Numbered from the stretch's first letter, positions 11,388-26,334 are shown. The stretch is 64,000 bases of DNA from Stercorarius parasiticus (GCA_013396915.1 VWZL01000610.1:264-64263), one strand, 5' to 3'. Made by a program: numbers and translations. The notes: generated by a model from the sequence alone, not told the origin.

Positions 11388-14300
11388 ACAGGGTGCTTAT
11401 GAAAAGCTTTGTTAAAAAAATATCCCCCATAAATATTGTGTGGCATCCTTCTTTTTGTTTCTACATAATTGCTACTACTTAATTTACTTTAGTGACTATT
11501 TTAAATGTTAAATTCTTTAAATTAATTTCTTCTTGATTGAAAGAATATCTATAATTACAGTGTGATCTCTGCAGTTACTTGCTCCAAACTGCACCATGTG
11601 ATGGCCTATCTGGCTCCATGTGAAATGTTTTTAGCCTATGGGTTGGGATTCATTTGTTTTTGGGGGGGTTGCATTTTTTTCGTTTTTTTTTTTTTTTTTT
11701 TTTAATGTAGTAGCGGGAGGAAAAAAACCCACTTATATTCATTACAAACAAGGACCTTGGAATCGGATCCTTTTCCCCCAGGAGGTAGATAGCAGTGTAT
11801 AGCACCAAATAGCTAAAGATACCTTCTATAATATTCATGTATTATATATGGATTTGCATTTCCTATTTTCTAAATCCAACTAGGCTTTAAAATTGCTTTA
11901 CAGAAGTAATTTTCTTCTGGTTGCACCCAAAACACCTCCTGATAACTTCCTTTGAGTGCTGAGGGCAGGGCAGGACACAGCTATGTTAAGTTACTTACAT
12001 TCAGAGCTACTGTTCCATGTAAGTAGAAATGTTCCACACAAGAAATAACACAGCACCTGTAAAATAAAGGATTAGTTGCTGTTAACTCTGAACCAGTCAG
12101 GTTTTTTTTTTTCTTCATAATTCATAGTGTCAGGTATTTTGCTGCTTTTCCTACATTTTGTGCCATGGGAAGAAATCTAAAAACAGCACTTTTCTCTTTC
12201 TAATAGCCACAGAGAAAAAAAAAAAGTATTTACTTACTAGACCTGTAATGAGCAATGTCTCTCTCAGCATGCTATATCTTTAATCCTCTAATAAGACAAA
12301 CTGAAAACAGGCAATCTGGAAATCATTACAGGTGGAAAATTAGTCCTTGCAGCAAGCATTAGAGAAGTAAAATGGCAGTTAATAACTAAGTCAGCTTCTA
12401 ATTGTCTAAAGATAGTTAAAACTTCATGTAATAAAACCAACATGTTTTTATCACACAATCTGACACATAACAGGTATCTTTGGCCAATTTGTGGAAATAA
12501 TGGATTTTTCAGGTTGGCAGCCAAAAATAAAAATTATTAAACACTTTTCCAAATCAGACAGATGTTTTGACCTAAAATAAAAATTTAAAAAACATAAATC
12601 CAAACTTGAAGCCAAAAGTTAATAAAACCCACATATTTTAAAGTGAGACCCTAATGATTATTTTAATTTTTCCTCTCTTTTGTCCCTTCTTAGTCTTTCA
12701 GCGTATTCAAATTTGATATTTATAAACCTTTGCTCATTCTGAACTGCCTTGTTTTCAGTATACTGTGTACACCAAAAATACTCCATTCAGCTCTGATTCT
12801 TTATGATTGCATATTCTGTTATAGAAAAGGTTTGTAGGAGAATTTCCATGAGTGGAGTCAATCAATTAGAATGAGATTTTACCAATCTGAGACAGTCAGA
12901 AGGCTCAGCTGGGAACGTAGGAACTATTTTTAGCTAACAAGGTACTAAAAGTACTTTCTGAAACCAAGTGGGAGGAAAAAACCACAACAAACAAACTTTT
13001 AGTCAAAAGTCAAACTTCTAGGACAACTAATGCTACTTTGCTTTGCATTGAGTTGGTCTCTTGTTCAATTTAAACCTACATAGTATTTGGGTGGGCAGAT
13101 TTTATCCTTAAAATAACCCTGAAAATGGTGAATTAAAGCACAGAAAATTCTGGGGTTTGTCCAAATCCTCATAGAAAATGCTTATTACAATAAATTATGG
13201 GTTTACTGAGGCTTACCTAGTGTTGTCGTTATTACAACACTTTCCCTGTAAAAGGATAACAAATGCTTCAATGTTTTTTATTTCCTCCAGCCTTTGGTTA
13301 GGCTCTTGCTGTGATGTAAAAAAAAAATAAATTCTCTGTTTTGCCTTCAACTCATAAGAGCTGTTAGATTTTTGTTGCCCTTATAGGTTTGCTGGCTGAG
13401 ATCAGATTTGGTGATGCCTTGAGAATGTTGTCTCTCTGATTGCACAGACTCATTAACTCTCAAGTCCCCGTTATTTCATTCTTCATAAAAGAATCTTCTC
13501 CCAGACATCTTGTTCCTTTCCTTTTCCTATTTTCTATTATTTTGCCCTTCCAAAGCACTCTAAAGAAGACAGTATTAGTTGAACCTTTTACCAAAGTCCT
13601 CCCAACCTTTCTTTATATTTTGCAAGTCCATCTTCTTTCTCATGTTGCAAGAAAACCTAGAATAAGCCATTTGTCTCCTTTGATATTTATATTATTTTTA
13701 AATAAAAAGTTGCTTCAGTATGAAAAAAAAAAAGAAAAAAGTTACTTGCATGAATGAATAGGCTCCAAGTAACAATTTCACAACTAAATAAGAAGTCACT
13801 TTACTAGGGTTTCAATGTTTGTGACTTCTCTTTAAATTAACACAGCTCTTTTTTCTAAATCTTGCAGTATCGTGATTATCAGAGCTAAGTAAAAGGTACT
13901 GGTAGAGCTGATCTCACTCTGTCCTTTAACTAAATGGTTTGATGGCTGAGCTCCACCATAGCAGATAATTCTCAAGAATGGAGTCCACATCCTACTTTTG
14001 GCTCAGTCCCTATGCTTCAATGCACTGAGATAGCTCTTTTGATAATATAGGCTTCCTTTACTCTCCTGTTCCTTACATAGCATGTGCAAATCAATGATTC
14101 ACCATGGCCTACTGACCAGCTATACTTGACATAGCGAACTACAGGGCAGGACAGACTGCAGACACAGGTCTATTAACACTTTAACATACTCATCCTTCAG
14201 TGTAGTTTAGCATCATGGATCAACTTCCTAGCTGTAGCTGCCAGTCTGGGACAATGACTCGTAGAACACTTTTGAAAGAGATATTTAAAATGTTCCTGAC

Positions 14301-17300
14301 AGACTCCACCATCATAAGAGATGGCTCAAAGAATGTAACATCACTGGAAAAAAAAAAAGTTTCATAGGAGTGACAGACTCCCTGATCTTAAAGAGTAAGA
14401 AAGGTAAAAAGTGAGTTAAAAGCTTTCTCCTGTTGCAAAAGATCTCAAGAAAAGATCTCCAAAAAATCATCTCAAAACAAGCCTCCTGCAATAAAGAAAA
14501 GATCACAGATGTTCTATTTTATTTTCAAAGTAGTTTCAAATAGAGCACAATGTTTTAGCAAATAATTTTAAAATTATGAGGCATAAGGATAAACTCACTA
14601 CGGACTTTCAAAGTGAATTATATAGGAATGAAAATCTCGGTGCATTTCTGGGTTTGTGTACAATATACACAGGTTTTCAAGACTCATTATGGAGGCCACA
14701 TTTTTGATAAGGTTTCAGTATTCTAAAGGTATTAGGCCTGCTGAATTTGAGTATAGCATAACTATTCACGTGAGACAATGCTGTATTTAATATCAACCTT
14801 GATAAAAATCAGCATCTTAGTATATGTGGTTGCAAAGACAATCTCTTGCCCTTCCACTCTTTCTGGAATCCAATCAGATTCTGAAGTGAGGTTATGAGCT
14901 TGTTCTTTCTTTTTTTTTCTTTTTAAGCATGTAAGTGTGACAACTGAAGATCCACAGTCTTTCAAAGATGCGTAGGAGTTAACTTGTGGGTCTTCCTCAT
15001 AAAAGGAATACCTCACTGTATGGAATTTAACTGGCAGCTTGATTCACTTTCAGAATAATTAAATGCAGTTGATAGTTTTAAAATAGATTTTATCACAATG
15101 TTTTGCTATTTTCTGAAAACATACTATTCATCACTATTCATATTGGATATTTTTGAGGTCAATATTAAGAAACTGGAGGTAATCTAATTAGAAATCCTCT
15201 TGCATAGCCTTCTTTGAAAATGAGCAGTATTTTCCCCGTTATTCTTGTATTGATTTAACAAAGCAGCATGCTTTATTTATACAACACATTATCTGAATGT
15301 GTACTTATCTGTAATGGTAATTTGAGGTTAATAGAACCTGTATGTTAGTGCTGGTTCAGCTCAGCTAGTTGCTATTACTGTTTTGAGGCAATCGCTTATT
15401 CAGACAAGTAATACACATCTCTCCCACTTGAGGAGCAGAAGCACCTCTTCAGACACTGATCCAGGGCAGTCACAATGGTTTTGAATTCAGCTGTCATAAT
15501 TTCAGAGAGCAGAAAGAACAAATTAGGGTTTGAAAGACCGTCATTACAATTGTTAGTGGGAGTATAATTTAGGATGAAAAACCAACCCAGGGCAAAATTC
15601 ATATGAATTAGGGATGGAATTTAACTGGAATCTGGTAACATCAGGGAGTGAAAGCAGGTCTTACTACAGAGGACACAATCAGATGTGTGGCATATACTTA
15701 TCAAGACCAGAAAGGCAAAGCAAATGATGAGATGTCACTAGTTAAAAAAAAAAAAGCATAACAAGAATTTGGTCTGCAAGTGCATTCAATGTAACAAGAG
15801 ACTGAGGAAAGGATTACTCAACAAAGAAAAATGACAAATAAATGATGTCAGGAAATATAGTCTTTACTGTCTTTTCTGTTTCAGTCCTCAGGAAGAGATC
15901 AGCTGAGAGCAAACGATTGCTAGAAAGCTGGTAGTTTTAAGTACTGAAGAAACAAAATGCCACTTCTTTGTGACCTTGTTCTTTTTCGGGTAGAATTGCA
16001 GCCTTATGAACAGGAGATTCAACAAATGACTTCTCTTGATTTTCCTAAAGCTTTCAAAGGAAATGCACGTAGGTGGAAAACTGATTAGGAAAGCTGATTC
16101 CAAAGAGTAATTATCAATAACCTGTTATTATAATAGAAAGATTTCTAGATTGCATTTCTACATGACATGGAGGATGGAAGAGAATGCATATTATTGAATT
16201 TACTGATAAAAAGGAAATCTGGGAGGGACTACAGGGACACTAAAGGACAGAATCTAAGTTTTAAATAAACCCAAATTTGCGAAATATATTTTTTAAAAAA
16301 ATCAATAGGGGTGATAAAAAAGTTCTGTGCCTATGCAGGAACAGCCAACTGCAGAAATACAGGCAGAGGAACAATGAGATGGGTAGCACAATGGAAGAAG
16401 GAGTTTGGGCCTTTATATTGGATCACAAATCGAACAAGAGACAATAATTTCACATTCTTACTGAAGAAGTCATGTGCCATATTGGGATGTATTTATACCA
16501 ATACATCCAACCCTTCCCAAAATTAGGCAAGCATCAGCTTGATTATTCTGCTCAGTCTTGGCCATGGTACTTCAGAAAATGTATAAGAAAGTCTAGAAGG
16601 GAACAATGAGTTTAATCATGAAGTTTCAAATTGTGACTGACCTGAGAGAAAAAGTTGAAATAATTAGGTCAGGTTTGTCTTTCCTTTAGACTGAGAGTTA
16701 ACTGGCAATTCTTTGAAGAATGTCCTAGCTGATCAAATTATGACAAATGGGCTTAAATTGCAAGGTAGATGCAGTTTGGATTTTAAATATTCTTATGGCA
16801 AGGAACCTGAAGCACTTTATTATCTGTCATGTTGATCACTTGTTCATCAAGTTTTAGTTATAGTCAAATTTGATTTCTTTTATTCTGGGAAAGAAATTAT
16901 CTGCTTTTTAAAACCCTTTGCAGATTATATTTCTGCTTTAGTGAAGTCCTAGCTTGTAACTGAGAAGCTGGAATCAGCAACAAAGAAGAGGGGCTGGGAA
17001 GACATAACTGCTCGTATAAGAAGCAGTAGGCAAAGGTATCTTATTTGGTAGGTTGCCACATGGTATGATGAATTAAAATAAAAGCACTGAAAATGCTGTA
17101 GGAGTTACAACATTACAACAGTGAAACAGCATGTAAAGGTATAAGGAAAACAGGCACGTAACACACAATAATGGAAATTCAAGAAACAATTTTTTTGCTT
17201 TATTTTCTTGAGTTGGAGACACAATGCTTTCCTTTTTCTGATTGGATAGTTTTATTTTTTTGCTTCTTAATAGTCACTTGTTCTTTTACCACGACAGAGT

Positions 17301-19808
17301 CTGTTTGGTTATCCTGCTGTTAGAAATAGTTGATCCACAACAAAGTACAAGTGATCCAAGATAGACAGAGACACATACACGAACTGAGAGCAGACAAACC
17401 CAGATGAGATTACACTGATGAGATTCTCCCAGGATGGCAGATTTTTAAATGCAAACCAATCTTTCCTTTTCTAATTTCAGTTTTAATATTTTCTTTTCCT
17501 CACAATCGCATTTCAGCCAGTATATTGAAAAACAAGGTAGTGGTTTTGCTACTCATAGTTAATTGAGTTTCGTACTACTGGCATGTAAATTGTGCCATAG
17601 AAGTAACAACAACAGTTAGGGGATATGAGGCTAAAATATTGACTTTACCACTCACGCAAATGACCAGCAAATGAAATGAAAGTCATTGTACACAAGGACA
17701 CCTGCTTCATACTTTCATGCACAACCAGAAAGTAAGCAGAAGCACGGAGTGATATTTATGCTGTATTGCTTCTTGCTTGTCCAAATGTCAGATTATCCTG
17801 AAAATTTTTAGTAGATCACAGCATAAACTGAGATCAAGTGGGATGTTCAAACTTGGTGTTATAGGTTTGCATCAGACAAAATAGCATGAAAAACCTGCAA
17901 CAATATTTTCAGACTCTGCTTATTAGATTACACAAAAAAAGGATAATAACTTAAACAATTAACTTTCCTTTCCATGGTACATTTTTTCAATATCAGTTCA
18001 AGGACTATGGAGATGACAGTTTATGGAGTCTTTCTCTAACTTCATATACAATCTTGAACAAAACCCATATTTAACCAAACTCTTGCTTATTGATACAGGC
18101 TTGTAGCTAAAATGGCACTATCCATTTTCTTCAGCAGAAACAAAACTGAGAGATAGTGCAAGTGTATCATAATTTAATCCATAATATTTAAAGATAAACT
18201 CAAAGAAGGAAGATAAAAATATAAGTGTTTTTTCATGATTTTTCAGGTATAAACCTCTAGATATTTTAGATAGGCCTACATTTGGTGTAAAAATGCAATG
18301 ATACTTCGGACAGGTTTTAACAAGAACAGGGCCCATAACTTCTTCAGAACAATACTTGTTGCAGCCTTACCTACAAATGATTGAATTTCATTCATTACAG
18401 CTAGAGTACCTCTTGGAAGAAAATGCCATTTTGTATTAAAAAAAGTGTAAGTGAAGAGTTTTACACAAGTCAGAAAAATAGCGTAGAACTCCTCTATATG
18501 CAAAACCAGAAAATTACGTTTCATTCAAACATCATTCAATAGATGGTTTCATTTCTCTCTCCCATTCTTAATGCTGAGATTTGGACCATCACAGTCGATG
18601 CAAGTGCCTGGAGCATAGTTCAAAGTGTGAATCTCAAATCACAGTACAATTCTAATCCTGGAGCACATTGCATTGCTGCTGTCAGGAAGGTCTACGTTTT
18701 CAGATATGTACATTTAAGAGAAAAAATAGCCTACTACTCTTCAAGCTCGCTCTATTGATCTCAATGGAATTCATTCTTAACAAATGTTTCTTAGTTTTTA
18801 GAATAGCACTGCACACAAAGACGCAATGGGAGTGAAAGAAATTGGCTCCACTTACAGCCATCTGATTTTCTGAGAAATTATTCCACCTTGTGAAATTCCA
18901 TCTTCAAAACATGAACTAGCGCACCTGAAGTACAGAACACAGAACTGCAAGTTTAAATTTTTAGGTTTTCCATAGCCTCATATCTGGAAAGTATTTGTTG
19001 ATGATGCTAAAGATTTAAAAAAAAAAAAATGTTTTATGTTGAAAAGAAGAATATAGAACAGTTACTAGGGACAATAGTGTTCTTTATAAAAAACAAAAAA
19101 ACGAACAAACAATACATCAGTAAAGAAAGTATTGAACTGGAGCTCTTCTTCCTCTGCCTTGAACAATAGCATTTGGAGGTCAGTTCTGTTTTTAAAAATG
19201 GAAATTAGAAAGGCACTATTGTTCCAACTTTAATTCCCATTTCAGAACATTTTTCTTTCATGCAAGTCCAATGTATTTAGGAAGTCCAAAGAGAAAGAAA
19301 GAGACACAAATGTATTGTAGGGTAATTTCCTTGTATTTGGGAGTTTAGCCTTTGCCTCTGGACCTGATTAAAAGTGGCTGTGACATTTTTGTCTTTGACT
19401 TCAGTGATACTTCATACCCTGCCAGATTCCCTTTTTGGAAATGAAAAGTTTGTGTTGTAACTGCATTTTCTTTTACAAACATTCATTAGTAAAGATAATT
19501 GCAGCTTCTGTTACTAAATCAGTCACCAATGAGATCAAGATGTCCTTATTCAGCTTCTCAGAGTTGAGAAAATATTATTTGTTATTAACTCTATCTTGAA
19601 CCCTTCTATCTTATCCTCTACTACGGACAAACAGAAACAGCTTGTATCATGGAACATTCCGATTAGTCATACAAGCCATTACATGAAAATATGGCCTTTT
19701 AGCTTTATGAGTCTGCTAGAGCTAGCATGATATCATGATTCACAGACAATATTTTCTGATTTTATGTGTGAAAAATATGCAGTATCCCAATTTGTCTGTC
19801 CATGTAAA
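11388..19808. other. Unique AT-rich sequence, no gene seen
   Basis: About 8.4 kb without recognised repeats or coding domains. It contains a G/T homopolymer stretch at 11661-11703 and scattered A runs. Open frames of 60-105 codons occur at about the rate expected in such DNA. I see no splice-flanked frame worth calling here. Confidence 0.5.
11661..11703. repeat. G run then long T run
   Basis: Seven G, then about 30 T with two interruptions. A homopolymer stretch prone to assembly error. Confidence 0.7.
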
Positions 19809-19987
19809 TGTTGTGGTTTTGGCCGGATTGGCCAATTGGAACAGCAGATGGCCCTCCCCCCCACTCTCTCCTCAGAGAGGAGAGGAAGAGATAAGGAGAT
19901 TTACGAACTCTTTAGAAAAAGAACTAAACTACTTTAATGAAAATAATAATAAATAAGAAAATAGTAAATAATAGAATAAAATAAAAT
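19809..19987 (-). mobile_element. LTR of the same ERV family, partial (copy 3), runs into gap
   Basis: Begins TGTTGTGGTTTTGGCCGG and follows copies 1 and 2 closely through the GGCCAAT box, the C-run, the AGGAAGAGATAAGGAGA stretch and the ATTAAA signal (19933-19938, minus strand). The sequence then becomes N at 19988 within the AT-rich part. Only the U5 and R end is assembled. The 5 bp before the TG are GTAAA. I could not find the matching duplication or the other LTR end after the gap, so whether it is a solo LTR or one end of a provirus is undetermined. Confidence 0.8.
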
Positions 19988-20221
19988 NNNNNNNNNNNNN
20001 NNNNNNNNNNNNNNNNNNNNNNNNNNNNNNNNNNNNNNNNNNNNNNNNNNNNNNNNNNNNNNNNNNNNNNNNNNNNNNNNNNNNNNNNNNNNNNNNNNNN
20101 NNNNNNNNNNNNNNNNNNNNNNNNNNNNNNNNNNNNNNNNNNNNNNNNNNNNNNNNNNNNNNNNNNNNNNNNNNNNNNNNNNNNNNNNNNNNNNNNNNNN
20201 NNNNNNNNNNNNNNNNNNNNN
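19988..20221. other. Assembly gap (234 N)
   Basis: A run of N inside the LTR that starts at 19809. Judged by copy 1, about 550 bp of LTR should still follow, more than the gap allows, and the flank from 20222 on does not look like LTR. The gap length is therefore probably nominal or wrong, or this LTR is truncated. Confidence 0.95.
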
Positions 20222-23200
20222 AATTTCTTTCTTCCTTGACCTTCTCAGTTAGGATTCTCTCATCAACTAGATTAAAGGTAGGAGGTATTATCCACTATAA
20301 AAATAAACTCATGTAAAATCTTAGATTTAAATACGTGGCTTACAGGTAAAATAGTTAGTGTTTTGTTACAACAGTTCGAATATATGAATTTTTCAAGATA
20401 TTTTAATTTTAAACTGCTCTTACTTAATATCTCCTATTGAATATTTGTCATAAAATCTAACTTCAAACTTTAAAAACAGAAGGAAATTTTAAAGTATAGG
20501 TTTGCTAATATAAGTTTGAGGAAAACCCTGTGGAAGATATTCTTAAAGAGAATATCAGGCAAAATGTAATATTCAGGAAATTATCAGAATAAATTAGCAG
20601 AAACTCCAAAAAGTACCTCTAAATATACAGTATTGTGTTCGCTTATTTTGGAATTGGAGAAGTTTGAATTCTCATCTGTTTCTTTTTTTCTTTGCATATC
20701 TTCCTATGAAGGTGCATGAGTTTGGCTTTTGTAAGGAAGAAGGTTTGACATTTGTTTTATATATACATAATGTGCAAGGAGACTCCCCATCTCCAGTTTG
20801 TGAGAAAAGAATGTTAAAGAAAGACTGTTGGGAATACAAAAGAATTCCCTGCTCTGTGTAGACATGGCATGAACATATTCTGCTAACCTCCCTCCGAGTT
20901 AGTATCAGTCTGAATTTTTCAATGAAAACATTCAAATATTGAGCCAGAAATGTTTTGTTCCAGACGTCTTTCTTTCAGTTAGTATTCACTGAAGCTTAAA
21001 AGAACTCTAAGAAAAACCATATGGCTAGGCCCATTCCCTTATTTCCAAAAGGAAAAAAAGAAAGCCCCATGCTGCCTTGCAACATGTCCTGCCTCAGGCT
21101 TTTGACTCCAGACCCTCTGTCCCTTGCTCCTCAGCTTCTTACCCCTGTGCAGTTCTTCAAATAAGCTAGGTCTTCCTCCTCATTTATCAGTTTCTCACAG
21201 CCTGATGTTTGAGTGTAACTGGATCAGTCTGCTCTCCATCCACATTTTCATGCAAACACAAAAAAATGGGTACAGATGCTATTAATAACATTTACATGTT
21301 TATTTTAAGTGTCATACCTCAAAGTTTGATCACAGACAGGACTCCCTGAACAGTAGATATTATACATGCACATGTATAATTGCTGGGTATAAAATGAAAG
21401 GTTGGAGGAGGTGAATATTTCAAAGAGGAAAGTACAAGCTAGCTGCATCTGCAGTACAATTGCTACTAGAAAGTTCTTTTGACTTCCTAGGGAAAAGAGA
21501 AGACTAGTTTCTACAGGTATATAAAATAGCAGATCTATTCCTTTCAGGATCCAGGGATCATCTGGTTCACTGTCATCACATCAGAAATACTCAGAAATGT
21601 TCAAACTACTGTGAGAAAGGACATATAAAGTCATTGTCTTTTAGAGAAAACAGAAGGGATGTTTGTTCACTGGAACAATCTAATTGCTTGAAAATGCTGT
21701 GGTACTTTGGGGAAACATTAAAACTCTGTTAGAAAGGATACCATGTAGAGTACATTCATTCCGATTAACACTAACTAGCTCAAAGCACACTAAAAGTCAG
21801 TAGAGGAACGTAAATAGACAGAATAGCAGTAAGGAAGAAAGGAACAGACAAAAAAAAAAAAGCAAGCAAGAGATTAAAAATGCAAGCAAAATTAAAGAAG
21901 AAAACTACAATGCAAATAAAAATTTCAAAATATTTCTTTCATCCTGCCATCATAAGTCTTTTTTTTTCTTTTCTTTTAATGAGAATGAAAGAAACTCCAG
22001 GACTACTTGGTGCCTTAATATAAAGAAAAGGTATAAAAATGAAAGGTGAACTTCTGAATGCTGATATAACCTGGAGGCTTGTAATGTGACATCATGCTTT
22101 AGGACAGAATTCTCTAATATCAGCACCAAATATTAATCTGAAATTTAGTTTAAAAATCCTTGTTGGAGGTCAATACTACTATTTCTGTGGCCTTTTCACC
22201 AAATTTCTGAGTATCCTGCCAGGCTTGTGTGATTTCTTGGACCATGCAACTGGGCAGGTCAAATCATTGGGCAGGTCAAAGCATGTTTCAGTTTCTCATT
22301 TCAGACATGTCAGACTCATCCTTCTCTTGGGAAATGGGTTAACTACTGTTGGGTGAGACATTATGATAAACCAAAAGTAGTACTTAACTGGCACCCCACT
22401 TCAGAAGTGTATCATCATCGCTGCATCAGAATGGGCTTCCTGCAGAAATGCTGGGGTTAGGAAGGCTCAGTCAGCAAACAAAAGACCAACTATCAAAGGT
22501 TATTTCAAAAATGTATGAAAAACCTCTCCTTCCCTATCCCCGCCTATTCTTATGTTGCATTATCTTCATATGTGCTTTGATTTTATCTTCAGCAGTTGCT
22601 GAAGTACAGTTCTGTAGAGTTGTAATGTTTTCCTGAATAAGAATTTCTGATGGTATCCAAGCCAAGGAATTGATTATTAGTGTAAAGATGAAATGTCTAA
22701 TATGCCAGGATGGCAATATGTCAGGGAAAAAAAAAAATTAACTTCCCTATAACACTCGGATCCCAAGCAAAAATTGGAAAGGAAATTATTTTTTTCATAC
22801 TTTCAAAACTCTCCACTGGAACTATTCCTGAAATTAAGCTAGTAACAACCTCAAAAGGATAGAAAAGTAGCTTCCATGATCACCAAGGTAACATGGTGAC
22901 ACCCAGTCCTGGATCACAATAGGAAAAAAAAAGAAAAAAAGAAAAAAGGACACCATTGACCAGGGTCTGTCATCGAACTTTTTCCAGAAAGCATGAAATG
23001 CAGAATGTCAATCTCTATTACAAAGCGAAGGTATCAGGACATTCCAGCAGGAATTTTTTTGCTGAAGGTGACTGAGTCCATGTCCCCAAAATTTATAAAC
23101 AAAGAAGCAGTGAATTCTACACAAAGATATTCCAAAATAAGTCCACTACAGAAAGGAATGATCTTCTGACAGAAATCTTGAAGGTTGACAGAAACTGGAT

Positions 23201-23917
23201 AGAAACTATAGGAATTTTTGACAGGCAAGGGATGAGTAGAATATGATATTCACTATTTCAAGCATCACTGATGACTATGTTGCCACCTTCTTGATTTAGG
23301 ATGAGGTGAATCATGATAGCATTCCTGGTATCTTTAGTGAATCTGCTTTTTTGAAGGAAGTCACTCCATTAGAGCTTCACTCAGAAACAATTTAAAATGT
23401 TTTTGTTTTTCATAATTAAAATAAATGGCTGAGAAAAGTTTCCCCTTGTAGCCGTTTCATATGTTTAATTAAGCTTCTTAAAAAACCTGAGCTAAAGCTG
23501 GCTGCTAATAAGACGTAACTTCTAAAAATATCTTTCATAAATAATGTGTGTTTTAATAGAAGATAAATTCTGACTGACATAACACAATAACATAATTGTA
23601 TTCCACAGTCAATAATTTTGGTGTGTGTTTTTTTTTTTTTTTTTTTTTAACAGCATGTGGCATCATTTGTATAAAAGCATACAAAAGCAAAGAAAAATGG
23701 TGGTGGAGAAGAAACCTAAAACATCTTTAATGTAATAAAGGGGGAAATATTTTTTTGTTTTGTTTCAGAGACCATTTAAAGCATTGGCTTTTTCATTCTT
23801 TCTAACATAGTGATCAGTAGAAGAATGTTGGCATGACTGCAAATGGATACATTTGAATACTTTTATTTCACATATAAATATCTTTATACCTTTATTAACG
23901 TAAAGCTGCCTAATGGA
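20222..23917. other. Unique sequence, no gene seen
   Basis: AT-rich DNA with A-rich tracts near 21850 and 22920-22950 and a 21-bp T run at 23628-23648. No recognised element or gene. Confidence 0.5.
23628..23648. repeat. T homopolymer, 21 bp
   Basis: An uninterrupted T run. Confidence 0.8.
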
Positions 23918-24290
23918 CCAGGGGTGAAAAATGAAAAGAAGTGTAAAAGAAGCATGGTAATTTGCAAGGGAAAGGGAGAGACTTGGGGAAGAAAGGAAGA
24001 GATGCGGCACCATCAGGTTGAGAACTGCCTGCAGCCCTCCCACCAGCATCACCACCTCCGCCTGCAGAGCAGAACCCCCTTCCATAGGATGGGTGCTGGG
24101 GGAGCCAGTGCCCTGCTATTTATAGGTGTTTATTAATAATCTCTGGTCTCATGGTTAATCTGTTGTATTACTGGTGTTGATTCTGCATACATAGTTCACT
24201 GACTCTCAATTAATAAAGTGCCATTACCAAATCAAAAACTGTTTCAGTTCTGATTTTGTTTAAACTATGTAAAAGGAGTAATTTATCCCC
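23918..24290 (+). repeat. Dispersed repeat, probable LTR-type (family B, copy 2)
   Basis: Second copy of the 9826-10500 repeat, shorter because about 280 bp are missing after the GTGCTGGGGG block. A TATTTATA at about 24117-24124 is followed some 90 bp later by AATAAA at 24212-24217, the spacing expected of an LTR promoter and poly(A) signal on the plus strand. The end is close to the GTTTAAACTATG word. There is no coding content: open frames through it on both strands are accidental. Confidence 0.6.
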
Positions 24291-26334
24291 CAAAACAATT
24301 AGTTGTTTAGTTTTGCTTTGTGCTATTTTGTATTGTGTCCAGGGATTACAATCAGAGATGCCATTTGACTAGACATTAAAAAGGAATGTGGAACAAACAT
24401 GATTGCTGTTTTTCAAGTGTTTAAGGGTTTCAGAATTTTTTAAATTTACAATTTCAAAAATATTGCTGTATGAACATTAATGTGATGAACAGATGTAAAA
24501 GACAGAAAGCTTTCTTCTCTTGATGTTACTCAGATCATTAAATATGCTTTATCTTATTTCCATTTTTCAGTTTGGTTTATCAATATTTTGAGCGTATTAG
24601 AATTATATAAATATTTTTCAGAATAGTTTCTACACAAAATTTAAATTCTTTAGTAACTGTGTTGAAATTCAGTGAACACCTCAGAACCTGGCTTAACTTT
24701 CATGTTGCATTTAGAATGCTTTTCCTTAAAACTACAGCTAACGTAATGTCTGCCTCCAGGAGTTTGTAATTTCATTTCTGAGGTCTAAGCAGTCAATGTC
24801 TTTAAGAAACAAATATTTAAAGCTATTATTCTGCAATCATAATTCAGAAATATTTTATCCTACTACACATACGTTATTATTATTATCAGTAGATATTCCT
24901 TGAACTCCTTCCCTCCCAAACCAAGACTATTAAAACTAAGCAAATTTAGTTACATGCAATAATAGCCAAATACTATATTATTTATAATTCAATTACTACT
25001 TCAAAGGCTTGAATTACAATTGTCCATCCACTATTTTGGACGCCTCTCCTATAAATTACACATCACAGCTTGCAACAGTTGATCTTAAATACATGCATCT
25101 TATCTCGCACCTTCCTGCCCAGCCTATGCCTGTGAAATTATAATGCTGGTACTGCTTCATCACTTTCTAGAAAATGATAACATCTGTCCTCCAGGTTACA
25201 AACTTTGCAGGGCAATGACATAAGAAACATCCCTGGACTCTGTTTCTTAGCACTTGGTTCATTCTCAGTCCTTTTGTTCATATGTCTTTTCATGGACTGC
25301 AATCAAAGTAAAAACATTTTGATCAACTACATTTGACTTCACAGAGATTTGTTATACTAGCCTCAAAACAAGAGAAAGTGTAATCAGGTAATGAAGCCAG
25401 AACTTCCTCTGTGATTATGGAAGAAGTTATCTGAGATAACTTCACAGTAACAGCTTCACTTCCCATCCACCCACACTCACCCACCACCCTCACCCTGGCC
25501 CCAGATTTCACATCTGCTTCACTATGCACTCAAATATGCATGTAGCTTTAAGCATTTCAGGTTTCACTGTCTTCCTTGGTACTATTTCCATAATAAAAAT
25601 TATATGGATTCAATAGTCTTGTTCTGTAGTTTCTCTCCCTACATGATTTTCACAGTAGGACCCTCATTCTGCAATTGACAGCATGTGGTTGCCCACATAA
25701 TTCTTCCCAAACATTCAAACTGAGGAGGAGGGGAAACAGATGATAATTACGTTATCTCCTCTGTAGTGAATATAGAGTTTTGTTTCTACTCCAATCATGC
25801 CATCCTGGAAATCAAGACTTATACTCAAAAGACAGATGTTTCATGATCTTTTTCTTCACAGCTGCAGCAATAAAATATCACAAAAAATCAATTAAGTCTC
25901 AATAGTAACCACGGCCCTATCAAAGAAACAAGCAGAAAAAAAACCTTACGAAAACCCAAAGGAAAATATAATTTAAAAAAAAAGCCTATGAAATTCAGTT
26001 TCCCGTAGTCATTCTTATAGCATCTAATAAAAGCAACTGCCTGGAAAAAAACAAAACAAAAACAAACCCAAACCCCCCCCCACATAAACTCACTGTCTTT
26101 GAGAAATAAAATAAATCTCCAAACCAGTGTTTCTCAGAATATGAAACGTACCTCTTTGAGGGAAAGGAAAGACTTAGCTGAAGGATTACAGGAGGGAGAA
26201 TTTCTATGGGTGAGAACTTAAATTTATACTTATATGCCAGTATTTCAAGGCCAAAACCTCTCCTGCCTCTGGTGAACATAAGTGCTGAATTATTCACTTA
26301 CGTATTTGAAAAATCTACCTAATATTCTGCATTG
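24291..26334. other. Unique sequence, no gene seen
   Basis: AT-rich, with an A/C-rich low-complexity tract at about 26045-26085 that includes a run of nine C. A 69-codon open frame on the minus strand (25323-25529) has an unusually protein-like composition, but no motif I recognise. Confidence 0.45.

Noticed and set aside
25323..25529. Minus-strand frame rich in E, S and V that looks protein-like
   Set aside because: No motif, no conserved start context and no neighbouring exons. Not supported.
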